This document shows, one piece after another, positions 40,358 through 51,425 of a stretch of DNA of 64,000 nt; the first letter of the stretch is position 1, and each line of letters starts with the position of its first letter. Origin of the DNA: Carallia brachiata. Taxonomy: Eukaryota; Streptophyta; Magnoliopsida; Malpighiales; Rhizophoraceae. The translations under genes were made by a program, and so were the position numbers. The notes beneath the pieces were generated by a model, which did not search any database, was not told the origin of the DNA, and saw only the letters and a program-made list of their open reading frames with translations. Location of the stretch: assembly GCA_021464245.1 (NCBI GenBank), contig JADCRB010000068.1, forward strand, positions 2,059,297 through 2,123,296, written 5' to 3'.

Positions 40358-41776
40358 TCATCTGTGAACTCCCAATCGGATGGGATAGGGTGATCTGCAA
40401 GGAAGGAAGTCTGCTAGAGCTTGTCCTTTGACTGCTTTTTGAGGCACATAGACAATGTCGTAGCTTTGTAGGATTACTGCCCACTTGGCAAGTCGTCCTG
40501 ACAAGATTGGTCTAGATAAGATATATTTGACAGGATCAGCTCTGGCAATGAGACGTACCGTGTGAGCCTGCATGTAGTGCCTCAGCTTGTCAATGGCAAA
40601 GAACAGTGCTAGACATGTCTTTTCAATGGGCGAATAACTCAGTTCCGGACCGTTTAGTGTTCTGCTCAAGTAATACAGGGCAACTTCCTTTCCCTGCTCG
40701 TTTTCCTGTGCAAGCAAGGCTCCCAAAGATCTTTCCTGCGCTGCAATGTAGAGAATCAACGACTTTCCTTGAATTGGAGCTCCCAGGACTGGTGGATTGG
40801 AAAGGTACTTCTTTATGCTCTCAAAGGCTTTGCTGCAAGCTTCGTCCCACTCGAAGTTGACATCCTTCTTCATCAACCGATGGAAAGGTTGACATCTACC
40901 AGCTAAATTGGAGATGAAACGGCGAATGTAAGCCAGCTTTCCTTGTAGACTTCGCAGCTCGTGCAGGTTTTTAGGTTCAGGCATCTTTTGAATTGCCTCA
41001 ACCTTTGACTGATCAACTTCGATTCCACGATGGCGCACCACGAACCCAAGAAACTTTCCTGATGTGACACCGAATGCGCACTTGAGAGGGTTCATTTTGA
41101 GCTGATGCCTCCGAAGTCTTTCGAACACTGTCTTGAGATCCTCGAGGTGGTCTTTGCGCTTCTTAGTCTTTACAACTTTTGGGGTGCGGAATGCTGTCAA
41201 CTCCTCGTCTTCTGGTGCCATTCTGATTTGGTTATAGCCTGAAGAACCATCCATGAAAGACAATGCTTCGTGACCCGTTGTTGCATCGACTGTGATTTCC
41301 GTTATGGGCAACGGAAAGTCATCTTTCGGGCAGGCCTTGTTAAGATCTCGAAAATCAACACATACCCTCAACTGTCCATTCTTCTTTCTTACCGGGACAA
41401 TGTTGGCAATCCACGTTGGGTAGGTGACCTCTCGGATGAAGCCGGCATTGATCAGCTTGTTCACCTCCTCCTCGATTTGTGGAATGAGTTCCGGGCGGAA
41501 CCGTCGTTGTGGCTGCTTGACAGAACGGACACTCTTCTTTACTGCTAGACGATGCACCGCAATTTTTGGGTCAAGTCCAGGCATTTCTTTGTAACTCCAT
41601 GCGAACACGTCCCTGTATTGACTTAATACCTGAACATATTCCTGCTCTTCTTCTACAGTAAGTAAAGCACTTACAAATGTAGGTCGAGGATCTTCCGGAG
41701 AGCCAAGATTGACCTCCTTGAGTTCATCAACAGTTGCTTGGCCACCGTCTTCAAGTTCCGGGGGAGCCTCCTTCAC
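40358..41776 (-). CDS. Tat-type reverse transcriptase with catalytic block deleted, plus degenerate RNase H
   Basis: A 472-codon open frame. RT fingers and palm start normally (RRFRPELIPQIEEEVNKL, RKKNGQLRVCVDFRDLNKAC, SFMDGSSGYNQIRMAPED). At TAFRTPK, near 41180, the frame jumps straight to VVKTKKRKDHLEDL. The roughly 40 residues that hold the MPFGL and YVDD motifs are missing without loss of frame. The thumb (KFLGFVVRHRGIEV, ELRSLQGKLAYIRRFI) follows. The adjoining RNase H has YIAAQERSLGALL instead of a catalytic Asp, as is usual for the vestigial first RNase H in this lineage. The product cannot be an active polymerase. Confidence 0.93.
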   Translation of the reverse strand: MKEAPPELEDGGQATVDELKEVNLGSPEDPRPTFVSALLTVEEEQEYVQVLSQYRDVFAWSYKEMPGLDPKIAVHRLAVKKSVRSVKQPQRRFRPELIPQIEEEVNKLINAGFIREVTYPTWIANIVPVRKKNGQLRVCVDFRDLNKACPKDDFPLPITEITVDATTGHEALSFMDGSSGYNQIRMAPEDEELTAFRTPKVVKTKKRKDHLEDLKTVFERLRRHQLKMNPLKCAFGVTSGKFLGFVVRHRGIEVDQSKVEAIQKMPEPKNLHELRSLQGKLAYIRRFISNLAGRCQPFHRLMKKDVNFEWDEACSKAFESIKKYLSNPPVLGAPIQGKSLILYIAAQERSLGALLAQENEQGKEVALYYLSRTLNGPELSYSPIEKTCLALFFAIDKLRHYMQAHTVRLIARADPVKYILSRPILSGRLAKWAVILQSYDIVYVPQKAVKGQALADFLPCRSPYPIRLGVHR

Positions 41777-42682
41777 TTCACCATCTGATGAGTCGGAATT
41801 AGCCTCCTCGCTAATTGTGACATGAAATGCAGAACCTCTGACTTCACCTTCTTTGTTTGACTGGATAAGCCCGTCTTGTTTGTGGTGGTGGTGATGGCAC
41901 GTGCATCAACTGTTCGGCTTCGGCTCTTTAGCGTGATCCGCACAGGTGACTTCTCCTGATAACCTAAGCCAGGTCGGGACTGTGATGTTTGAGAAGCGGC
42001 GCCATGTGTGGACGGCAGCGTACCCATTGTGCTCGGGTTTGAAAGTCATAGCCCGCCTTTGCCAAAAGCTTGTATGCATTAGGATCAAATCCTTCATGTG
42101 TTCTCCTTTCTGGAAGTGAGTGAGCCGCCTTCGACTGCCCCCGTGTATGGTTTGACGAAGCCTTTTAATGGTTTTGAAGAAAAACCGGCTCAATCTTTGG
42201 TATCGGCGAGTGTAAGTCTCCTTCAGGTTGTGCAGCTCCTTTGTTTTGGGTTGGCTATGTCCTTGCTCCTGTTTAAGATCAATACAATAAGAGAAAGGGG
42301 ATTGACCTTCTGAGCGTCGTGACTTAGGTACATAGCGTAGGACTGGAGTGGAGCTTGAAGATGCAATATCCTTCGAACGAAGTTCAGCAGGCTGTGGCAG
42401 CTTTTCATTTGTTGGAGCCTGGGGTTGGGCATTGGCAGGTTCTTCGATAGCTTTTCCCTTTTTGTGGATGCCCCCAGTCCAAGTAGCTTTTGATGGAATG
42501 ATCTCCGGATGTCTTGTCTGTCGTGTGTAGAAGACTGCATCCGCCAAATGTGATTCAGCATCATCGAATGGCTTTAAGTCAGCATTGATCTTTTGAACGC
42601 CACCATTGTAGTACTTGAAGCACTGATGCAGGCTCGAGAGCACAACTCCATTTCCATGAATCCATGGTCGTCCTAGCAACAT
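41773..42682 (-). pseudogene. Tat-type protease-RT linker region (frameshifted)
   Basis: The frame 41906-42682 resumes the end of the protease (MLLGRPWIHGNGVV) and runs into a low-complexity Ser/Pro/Gln-rich linker (SSSSTPVLRYVPKSRRSEGQ). A shorter frame (41773-42027) covers the last part. Frame changes isolate it from both the protease and RT frames. No further enzymatic domain is seen. Confidence 0.75.
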
Positions 42683-43053
42683 CTTATATTGTGTACGGCA
42701 TCAATCACGTGAAATAGAGTGCTAGAAGTGAGATTACCGATAGTTAGCTCCAAGCGAATCATCCCAATTGCTTTCTGTCCTCCTTGATTAAAGCCATGAA
42801 TCATCAAGCGGCTGTCTGATAATTCATCAATGCCGATGCCGAGCTCCTTTATGGTGGATTTTGGGATAATATTGACTGCTGAGCCATCGTCGATCAGAAT
42901 ACGTCGGACCTTCTGTTCTCTCACATAGCCTGATACATACAGCGGCCGATTGTGGGGTTTGGACCCCAGCAGGAGATCCTCATCTGAAAATGAGATAGCA
43001 GAGTAACATCCGACGTGATTTTGGGCCGTCTGTTGCTCCTGAGTTAGAATCAT
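42673..43053 (-). pseudogene. Tat-type aspartic protease segment
   Basis: A 126-codon frame with the motif VRRILIDDGSAVNIIPKST. The catalytic Asp is in the IDDGSAVN form typical of Tat elements. MIHGFNQGGQKAIG and LFHVIDA follow. A frameshift near 42680 separates it from its own C-terminus (GRPWIH). It would process Gag-Pol if it were expressed in frame. Confidence 0.85.
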
Positions 43054-43067
43054 TTGATGGCTGTGAT

Positions 43068-44935
43068 TCAGCTGAGGTCTGGAGAGTATTGCTGACTTGA
43101 TTTTGCCACTTCTGTTGATTGCAAAGCTATAAACAGCTGAGGGTTAGCGAGAAGGGTTTGGAGAGCTTCATATACCTTCTCCGTTGTCGACTTTTTGTCA
43201 CCGAGTGGCTCCTCCTTATGGTGTGTCACCTCTTCTGATGGTTTTGAAGTGATGGTGGTCTGGTTTGCCGAGGTTACGCCTTCCTGGTCCAGAATGATTT
43301 TATTCTGGCTCTTGAGCTTCATGATTAGCTCCTTCAGGACGAAACACTTCTCGGTTGGATGACTTACTATCCGGTGATATTTGCAGAATCTCGGATCGCT
43401 GACTCGATCCTTTTCATTCGGCCGCTTGCACTCTGGGAGTTCGATCAGCTTTGCCTCCAAGAGTTGTTCAAGAATGTCGGGGACGTCTGAGTCGGGGAAT
43501 GGATACTGCTTCTGCTCCAACTCTCGCAATGTCACCTTCCGCCTTTCCTGTTGTTTTGGCTGAGTTATTTGGGTCGGAGGATTTACCTTAACTTTGGCGC
43601 CCACTTTTACTGGTGCGGCTTCAACAGTCATCACTTCTTTTCCTTTTCCGAAACTGTTGGGTTTCTTAATCTCCCTTCTGCCCCCTTGCTGGTCCAACTG
43701 GATGGGAACCATGCCTCCAGAGGTCTGGATGCTTATCTCCATATCATGTGCGCGGGTCGCCAATTCTTCGAAGGTTCGGGGTTTGACACCCTGCAGGATG
43801 TATAACAGCTCCCAATGCATTCCTTGGATGCACATCTCCACGGCAGAAGTCTCCGTCAGGCGATCTTTGCAGTCCAAGCTGAGGGCACGCCATCTGTTGA
43901 TGTATTCGACAACGGGCTCTCCTTTTCTTTGTTTGGTGCTGGTAAGCTCCATCATACTTACCGTCCTTCGAGTGCTGAAAAATCTGTTGAGGAACTCTCG
44001 TTGTAGCTGTTCCCAACTGTCGATCGATTCTGGTTCAAGATTTATGAACCAGGTAAAGCGGTCTCCCTGAGTGAACGAACAAACTGCTTCACCAAGAGAT
44101 CTCCGTAAGTCCCTGCGTTGTTGCAGGTTTCAACGTGGGCGATGTGCTGTTTGGGCGCCTCGTCCGTCGAATGTTGAAATTTGGGCGGCTGGTAGCCCAA
44201 GGGCATGTTGAGACTTTCGATCCGTCTGGTGTACGGTTTGACGTACATCTGTGATCCTTGGAAGGATGTAGCTTGTTGCAGTCGGATCGTTGGCTATCAT
44301 TTCCTGCAATTGTTGAACAGATAGCGAAGCTACAGAATTTGAGGGTGGTAGCTGTGTAGAACTACCTGGTCGCTTTTCTGCAGGGAAGACGTCGGCAGGT
44401 GTGGCTTCTGGAGTGAAACCGGGTGGATATGGTTGCTCCTCGCGGATCTCGGGATCAATTTGGATTGGGGTTTTCCTTTGAGAGCGGCGATCTGTTGATC
44501 TTTTTCCTCACACTCTGATCAGCTGCAAAATTTTGTTCTCCAAGTCTGAAATTCTTTCTTCTGTACTGGTTGTGTTGGTCATCATACGGCAACAGATGAG
44601 GCTCCGCGAAAGACTGGGGGAGAAAGCTCTTCTGATTCTTCTGTGTGGATTTCTACAGAATGAGTTGGATTCTGTTGAGCAGACTTCGTTGTGTTGCCCC
44701 CGACTTCGATCGGGGTGGGTGATCGACTCCTCCATGCGGCAAGAGAGTCAGGGGAGAGATCCTGTTGTGCGAGCTGTGGACTCTCCATTTCGATATTTTT
44801 TTGGGTTTGGACGGCAAGAAATTGTGTCCGTCCCCGGGTTTCTGGACCTGCGTACCCAGGTAGGGTAGTTGATGCAGGCAATGGAGCCGTTGCCTTCTTT
44901 TTTGTGGCAGCAGTTGTACTCCTTTTCGGTGCCAT
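43068..44935 (-). pseudogene. Tat-type gag, broken into several frames
   Basis: Pieces in order on the minus strand. N-terminus at 44582-44935 (MAPKRSTTAATKKKA, a long Pro/Ser/Thr-rich head). A coiled segment in another frame (EERISDLENKILQL, about 44510-44560). A capsid start at 44042-44248 (RRIESLNMPLGYQPPKFQ, CNNAGTYGDLLVKQFV). The main capsid piece at 43068-43955 (MMELTSTKQRKGEPVVEYIN, RTFEELATRAHDMEI, CKYHRIVSHPTEKCFVLK zinc-knuckle-like CxxH/C). At least three frameshifts prevent a full protein. Confidence 0.88.
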
Positions 44936-44959
44936 TTAATGTGCTGAACACCTGTAAAT

Positions 44960-45157
44960 TTTTTTTTTTTTTTTTTTTTACTTTTTTTTTACTTTTTTAC
45001 TTTTTTTTTTTTTTTTTTTACTTTTTTACTTTTTACTTTTTACTTTTTACTTTTTTTTTTCTTTTTACTTTTTTTTTTTTTTTCTTTTTTTTCTTTTTTT
45101 TTTTCTTTTTTTTTTTTCTCTCGGCTCCCCTTTTACCTCTTTTTTTTTTTTTTTTTT
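44960..45157. repeat. T-rich tract in the Tat-type leader
   Basis: Almost 200 bases of T-runs separated by AC or C words, A-rich on the sense strand, between the PBS and the gag start. It produces spurious Phe-rich frames. Its length is likely unreliable. Confidence 0.9.
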
Positions 45158-45184
45158 AAGGAACAAGAGATGGGAGGTGAAGAT

Positions 45185-45202
45185 GTCCCACCGAGCGTGC
45201 CA
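45185..45202 (-). promoter_or_regulatory. Primer-binding site of the Tat-type element
   Basis: Minus strand TGGCACGCTCGGTGGGAC starts five bases inside the 5' LTR. The leading TGG pairs with a tRNA CCA end. The tRNA was not identified with confidence. The position and form fit a PBS. Confidence 0.75.
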
Positions 45203-45207
45203 AAAAT

Positions 45208-46085
45208 TTGTAAAGCGTAAATTTCGAGCCTAAAACAATTAAACTCGAAAATACAAAAATAAATTACAAATAAAATTGTAAAGTAAAAGAAAATTTACGT
45301 GGGGTCGATCTCCGTAGATCCTCCGATTAGTGTTCCTTTTTTGACTCCGTCAAGGGCTGCACGAGCTTGATCTGACAGAAATAATTCCACTGCTTTTTCT
45401 TGAACTGGGTAGACTGAAACCGGATCTGATTTGGACGTTTTGACTACGGTTAAGAACCGCAGAGACCTGATCTGAGCCGATCTGGCTTAATTTCACCGAG
45501 GGTCGAAGAGACTTGTTCTCGGATGAGCTGCCTGGATTTTGCTGAGGGCCGTATGAGGCTTAATCCCAGCCGGATTTGTAGTAATTTGATATTTTTAACT
45601 CTATATTCTCAGAAATTCAGATCTAGAACGATCCAAGAATATAAATTTAAAAATAACTTTAGAAATGGAAACAGCAAATTTTTTGGGCTTTACCCCTGAA
45701 ATATCTCTCAAAACGGAGTTAGGAGAGTATACTGCTAAGTAAAAGCACGTAAGAAAAGGAGAAATTTTCTTGAGAGATTTTCAAAATTTTCTTTTTCTCT
45801 CAAATTCTCTGAATTTTTCTGTTTACAGATTTGCTGAATGTGTTTTGAACTGAGGGGCATGGGCCTATTTATAGGGTTTCCCCTCTCGTGTGAAAGCACG
45901 CGTGTGAAAGGCATAAGTCGACTTTTCCGTGTGAAAGGCATAAGTCGACTTTTCCGTGTGAAAGCACGCGTGAGAAAGGAATAAGTCGACTTTTCTACGA
46001 CTTTTCCGTGAAAGCATGCGTGAGAAAGGAATAAGTCGACTTTTCCGTGTGAAAGCACACATGCGAAAGGAATAAGTCGACTATT

Positions 46086-46119
<34 letters not shown>

Positions 46120-46176
46120 CTTTTCTTTTTTTTTTCTTCTTCTTCTTTTTTTTTTTTTTTTTTTTAATGTTTACAG
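45208..46176 (-). repeat. Tat-type element 5' LTR
   Basis: About 969 bp, TTGTAAAG to TTTACAG. The final G differs from the CAA end of the other LTR. It contains the GTCGAC repeat array (45888-46082) next to the TATA box CTATAAATAG (45865-45874), the presumed promoter of the genomic RNA. It is followed by the TCTCA flank. Confidence 0.93.
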
Positions 46177-46222
46177 TCTCAGCAATTGTATTCTTTTCCG
46201 TTTTGTTTATTCAAATGATCGG

Positions 46223-49200
46223 AAAGAAGTAATTGTATCATATACAGATTGTTATCTCATCAACTTCTTATTAAATTATTGAAAGAATTCCTAAAAATTA
46301 ATTACATCAGCAGTCAGAAAAATGAAAAAGACATAAATCCAGAGAACCTGTACGTAAATGATTCTGCATACAGTATGCAACGATTAATAGCAAAGTCAAA
46401 TAACAATAATTGTATATAGTAATCAATATAAGTTAAAAACAAGTTTCATCAAAATATTATCATTCGAGCACACTCTAACTAAAATTTTGATTAATACATC
46501 AAATTTATGGTTAAGAGTATGTAGAATTTAATTAGTTTATGCAAAATTTTAGCCATTCTTTCAGTAATTAAAAAGTGCAAATGGTAATAGAAGATGGAAA
46601 CAATTATACAGATGCAAATGGACTACGATAAAATAATGTTACGTCTTTATTTTTTGAATGGTCTACCATTTTTGTATCTCACAAGTATTTTCCATGTATC
46701 TGAAGAAAAAGAAATGGGAATTTTTTTTATCAATAAAAAAATGGGAAACTGGGAATTTCAATCATCATAGATGATAGATCATGCATTTGTATTAAAAAAA
46801 AAAAAAAATCATCTTAGATTTTGGGACCGGGAACCGGCCGATTGGTGTGGACTAACCATGACAACTAACAATGCGATGGATTGTCTTTATAGCAATTAAA
46901 TTATAATATCTCACTGGACTTGTAGTTATGTTCAATGATATTATTGAAAATGACCTATAGCTAGATTTCTCCAAGAAGACACCCAGAATCGTTGAAGAAT
47001 TTTGCTCGAATCCTGACCCTTCTCCCTTCCTTGTACAGACTTTGCTCTCCCTTTCAGACCCCAAAACAAAAAAAAAAGGAAAGTGTTGTAACTGCCGTAA
47101 AGGGCAAACAAAAAACCAAAACCTTACTGTAGTTAAAAATTAAAATTTTATTTTTAAAGTCTTAATTTTTTTATCTATTAAAAGACTTATTAAATTATAA
47201 ATTATATAATAAGAATAATTCTCTTCTCTTATAAATCTCACCATTCTTAAGATTTAAATCTAATACTTTTAAAAAAATATTTGAACACTAAACATTATAG
47301 TATTCTCTAAGGGACAAAATTTAATTATAAGAATTTGTGGGAATGGAAAGAGCTCATAGACCTAAAGCCTCCTACTAGACTCAAAAAAAAAAAAAAAAAA
47401 ATCCTCTATTGTCCACCTAGGTGTAATTAATTGCCTCCTAAACTTGTTTTTTTTTTGAAGAAAACGGTGTTCCCCGTACATAAGGCTAAAAAAACAGAGA
47501 GTCATTACATGGCCATATGTTTGATCCAAACGTATGATCATACTTCCTCTTTTCCTTTTTTTTTTCTTGGTTTTAAAAAATTAAATTTTAAATATATTTA
47601 GTGTTAATTTAAATATAATTAATATTACCCTTAAATCTTTTTTTAAAAAAGAAATCAAAAAAATCTGTTTTGTCCTAATGTGATTTTCTTTCGTCCTAAC
47701 TCAGTATAGCCAATCGTTTGGGGAAAAAAAAAAGAAAAATGTGCTTGTGCCGGGCTTAGCGTGCCGACGGTGTCCCCAGATGATGTGGCAAATAATAAGA
47801 AAAAATAAGAAAATGAAGGAAAAGAATAAAAAACCGGAGGACAATGAAGGGCAAAATGGGCAGGCGGGAAAAAATTGGAGCAAAAGTTGCTGCCAATAAC
47901 ACAAGTTGCCTGTGATTTTCCCATGTGACAAAAATAAAGACTTACCCAATTGGCATGACCCGACTTGTATGTGAAATTTGAAGGGACAAACAAAGAGAGT
48001 GGTTGGAAAGGTAAAGGCTAGAGAATGACGGCACACCAGGGGCTTTGATTTATTTTGTAGCCAACTTGCAGACAAAGGTCGGTCTTGTTTGTTGGGTGGT
48101 TGTTGGAAATTTCTGGTGGGCACGGTTCAGTGGTCAGAAGTTTCCAATTGATATCCATGATGAAAGCGGAGCTCCGCAATTGTGAAAAGTGTGGACCGAA
48201 GCATTATTAGGCAGAGGAGCTTCCCAGCTGGTCTTTTTGGAAACTTTGCTACACCAAAAGGTAAATTTCTTACTCCCAAATTCTAGATGAATGTCATTGA
48301 GAATTTTTGGGTGTTAGTATTATTCTTCATGCTTGTTTTATCGGAAAGAACGTGTCATGGTGGTCGAATTCAATGGGATACGTAGTTGGCCATAACCTTC
48401 AATAAACTAGTATGATTATAAGGAGTGATTGAATTTGTCCTGTTATAATTGGCACAGGGGTTGAGATGGGGGAAAATTTGTTTATTGTTGCAGTGGTGGG
48501 TGGGGGAATCTTTATGGGGTTGAATAGTAGTGATTAATTTGAGTCTTATAAATTACAATTATGGAATAAAATTGTATGAGGATTTGAGATATAAACTTGT
48601 GTCTTGTTCTCCTATTTCGTTAATAATTACAACTAATGATTTGGGAAAACCAAAAAGTAGAAGGCTTATTTGCCGTATGTGGCAGTCTAACAAACTTAAT
48701 AGTACGAGTTTCATAAATAACAGTACTCGTTTCAATCATCTGTGTGATGGAAAGCATTGAAGAGATGTGATAGGAACTCGTGTGCAGTAATGATATTCAG
48801 TAGATAATATACACTTATGAGTGGGGAAAATAGAAATGCTGAAGGCTAGATATGAACGTTGTGAACTATCTCAATTGCATGAATTTTAGCTACATGTGGA
48901 TAAGTGTGATATGATTTATTGCCAATTTGTGAATAACCTATGAATGCAATAATTGCAAAGATTAAGAATAGTGAAGATACCATATGTGTCAGATATCAGA
49001 CGTTATTATATGTCAGAGTTAGTTAAGTTATAATTAGAAGAATATGGTATTAAGTAATGTTTTGACCAACATGAGAAATATGAAAGATTAATGCAGGTGG
49101 ATAAGAAAAAGGCCAAAATGCAAACATCAGAAATGAATGATGGAGAAAAGAAGTGGGAAAAGACAGAGAAGAAGGCCACAGACTGAGCATCAGATTCCTT

Positions 49201-50640
49201 GTCCACCGATAGAATTGGCCACATCAACAATTGAGTTACTTCAACAGGTATGTAACCATAACAGTAACTTATTGATATATATATATAGAAAAATATGAAA
49301 GTGTGAATTCGTAAAAAAAATCTTGTAATGGTAATGATGGATTTAAAAATAAATGATTGAGTAATTTTCATTAATTTAGGCAAATAAAGGGCGCCTTCAA
49401 GTGGATCACGATAGTTGTATTGGCAGTTGGTAGCCACAGTCCGTTCAACCGCAAATAGAAGGATAAATAAGTCTATAAATTACTGATGTTGTGGACAAGA
49501 GGTATGAAACTATTATCGTATTAACCACTCCTTTGTATGGTAGAGTTGTTCAAGTTTTTAGAAGGAAAATATGTTAAGTTATTTTTTGTGAAAATGGAAG
49601 ACTTTAATATAGGTATGGAATCCAAAAATTATTTATGGGAAATAATGTTTATATGCGGTTGAAACTGTAACTCACATTTTTGAAAGTAAAACTAATATTT
49701 TTTTAACTAAGAATGATTTTTTTATTAAAAAGCAAAATAACAAGTGTTTTAAAATATTAATGTTCGTTTCAAAAGTATCAGACGCAGTTTTATTCAGGAC
49801 ATCATGCGGCACAAAAAGGGATGAGACATGTACGCTTGCTAAAAACAAAAGGCATGCTTGTTGAATATCGATTTCTGTCAACAGGTTCATCAGGGCCTTG
49901 GAAAGAACGCTGTTTTTTTGTTAGGCTTACAAAGAGATGGAGAAGACTCACTGGATAATGGTGAACTGGGGGAGCATAGTTAGATATGTTGCCAAGGAAC
50001 TTGATTGGTAGAGCACAATGGAAGTTGTGGTGTAATTTTTTACTAGATTAATTCTTATGGGAAATATTAGCAAGACATTGGAGTTGCATTGTAAGTGACA
50101 GTAATTGAATGAAACATTATATTTACGGAAGCATTTTTGTTTGGCAGGAACAATGGATATTGACTGTTAGGGTGTAAAGTGATACGTAGGGGAGGAGGAA
50201 ATTAAACAATTACATATAGCAAGGAATATGAGCTTTCAACACTTGTATGTTTCTCAATTATTAAGTAAGCGAATTTTAAATTTGTACAGATAATTGAAAT
50301 TTTCAAAAGTAGTAGTCAATTAAAGTTTGGATCGTACTTGCATCAAAATAATTAAAGTACTGATATAGTTGAAACAAGCCTAAATGTAGTGTTATCCGTC
50401 ATGTACTACTACGAAACATTTTTTTTTTTTAAATGAATTCTAACACTTTTGCAAACTGAAAAATTTTAAAGTAATGCATGTATTTATAAAACCAGCCGTG
50501 TGAAGCACTTCTATGGACATAGCGGGTTGTTGAACATTTGTCATTGAGTTATTGCTCCTCTTACCCTGTTATATCAATTTATTGGTCAAACTATTTTCTG
50601 CAATATCAGGTAGACAGTGAATATTAGTTGCAGAATATAT
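46223..50640. other. Intergenic region, no supported gene
   Basis: Several 60-143-codon frames exist on both strands (for example minus 47701-48123 and minus 49006-49437), none with recognisable domains. Bases 47150-47300 share the string TTAAATTATAAATTATATAATAA with 52770-52800, so they are copies of a dispersed repeat. (A)n runs occur at 46795-46807 and 47384-47402. Bases 48120-48270 are GC-richer and contain short ATG frames but nothing convincing. Confidence 0.45.
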
Positions 50641-50644
50641 GTAT

Positions 50645-51425
50645 CTGGTGCAAAAGTATCAGAATTATTACTAAATATATCTGGCAACATACAAATGATG
50701 GAGAAAAAACTTTTATCGATGTTATCTAGTACAAAAGTATCATAATTATTACAGTCCAGTGAATATATACCATAATGCACTGATGTCTATGTGCTTTAAA
50801 AAGTTAAACGTTCATGATCTGCTTCTATTAGTTGCATAAATATTCCTATCGGTTTCAAAACTATCAGTCTTACAACCAATTATTTGAAAAAAAAATGTGA
50901 GAACAGCACTACTTCCGTCGTCAAATTAGTTATACAAGTACTCTATTTATTTCAAAAGTATCAGCTATATAATTAATTATATCTCAAAATCTTTACACAA
51001 AAATAAGAACTTCATCACATCAGTTCCCTCACATCTTTGCAAAAGTAATCTTATCACTGTCATAATTATCAGTCATATAATCAATTACATCTGACAATAT
51101 AGTATCCTATACACAAAAAAAAGTGAGAACACAGATTTTGTCAAATTATAATGACAGAGAAGTCCTATCAGTTTCAAATTTTCAGTAAAATAATCAATTA
51201 TATCTGACAATACTTTACACAAAAGTAAAAACTTCATGATTGTCATATTGTAATTGTAAGAGTTCTAGCAGTTTCAAAAGTATCAGTCTTATAACCAAGT
51301 ATACATGACAACAAAAGTGTACTAAACATAGCACGTGAGTCCATCATACTTTTTCATATTGTAGTTGTAAAAATAACCATAACAGTTTCAAAAATTATCA
51401 GTCAAAATTACAGTCTTACATCACA
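50645..51425 (+). repeat. Degenerate tandem array with ~100-bp period
   Basis: The motif TTTCAAAAGTATCAG, or a close variant, recurs near 50651, 50731, 50853, 50951, 51052, 51171, 51269 and 51383. It is usually followed by TC(A/T)TATAA(C/T)CAATTATATCTGACAA. Spacing is 80-122 bp, mostly 98-119. An outlier copy is at about 49768. The array is AT-rich and non-coding. It reads as an old minisatellite. Confidence 0.7.

Larger units (their letters stand above)
35465..46176 (-). mobile_element. Tat-type Ty3/gypsy retrotransposon carrying a WOX homeobox gene
   Basis: A 10.7-kb element has LTRs at 35465-36412 and 45208-46176 and TCTCA flanks at 35460-35464 and 46177-46181. Minus-strand order: 5' LTR, PBS, A-rich leader, gag, protease, RT, a degenerate RNase H, an archaeal-type second RNase H, integrase, long 3' region, 3' LTR. 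The second RNase H, the absence of a chromodomain and the long region after integrase point to the Tat lineage. The 3' region holds an intact WUSCHEL-type homeobox gene and a second short frame. Outside the poly-T tracts the LTRs differ by one substitution and five small indels. Despite this, gag and pol are frameshifted and RT lacks its catalytic block. Confidence 0.93.
34744..46222. mobile_element. Older inverted-repeat element interrupted by the Tat-type insertion
   Basis: The left end GGGTCGTTTGATTCG at about 34745 and the sequence right of the retrotransposon (reverse complement CCGATCATTTGAATAAAC, at about 46205-46222) form weak terminal inverted repeats. Removing the 10.7-kb insertion and one TCTCA joins ...GGAGAATCTCA to GCAATTGTATTC, giving one AT-rich element of about 760 bp. 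No target duplication of its own was found. The family is unassigned (hAT or Harbinger-like MITE). Confidence 0.4.

Noticed and set aside
44869..45159. Phe-rich 96-codon + frame
   Set aside because: It is the antisense of the leader A-tract of the retrotransposon and is pure low complexity.
47701..48123. 140-codon minus-strand frame
   Set aside because: It is hydrophobic with Phe runs produced by an A-rich stretch on the + strand. No family or leader was seen.
49006..49437. 143-codon minus-strand frame
   Set aside because: It is Phe/Ile/Ser-rich with no known domain, no splice or promoter context, and crosses a TATA microsatellite.
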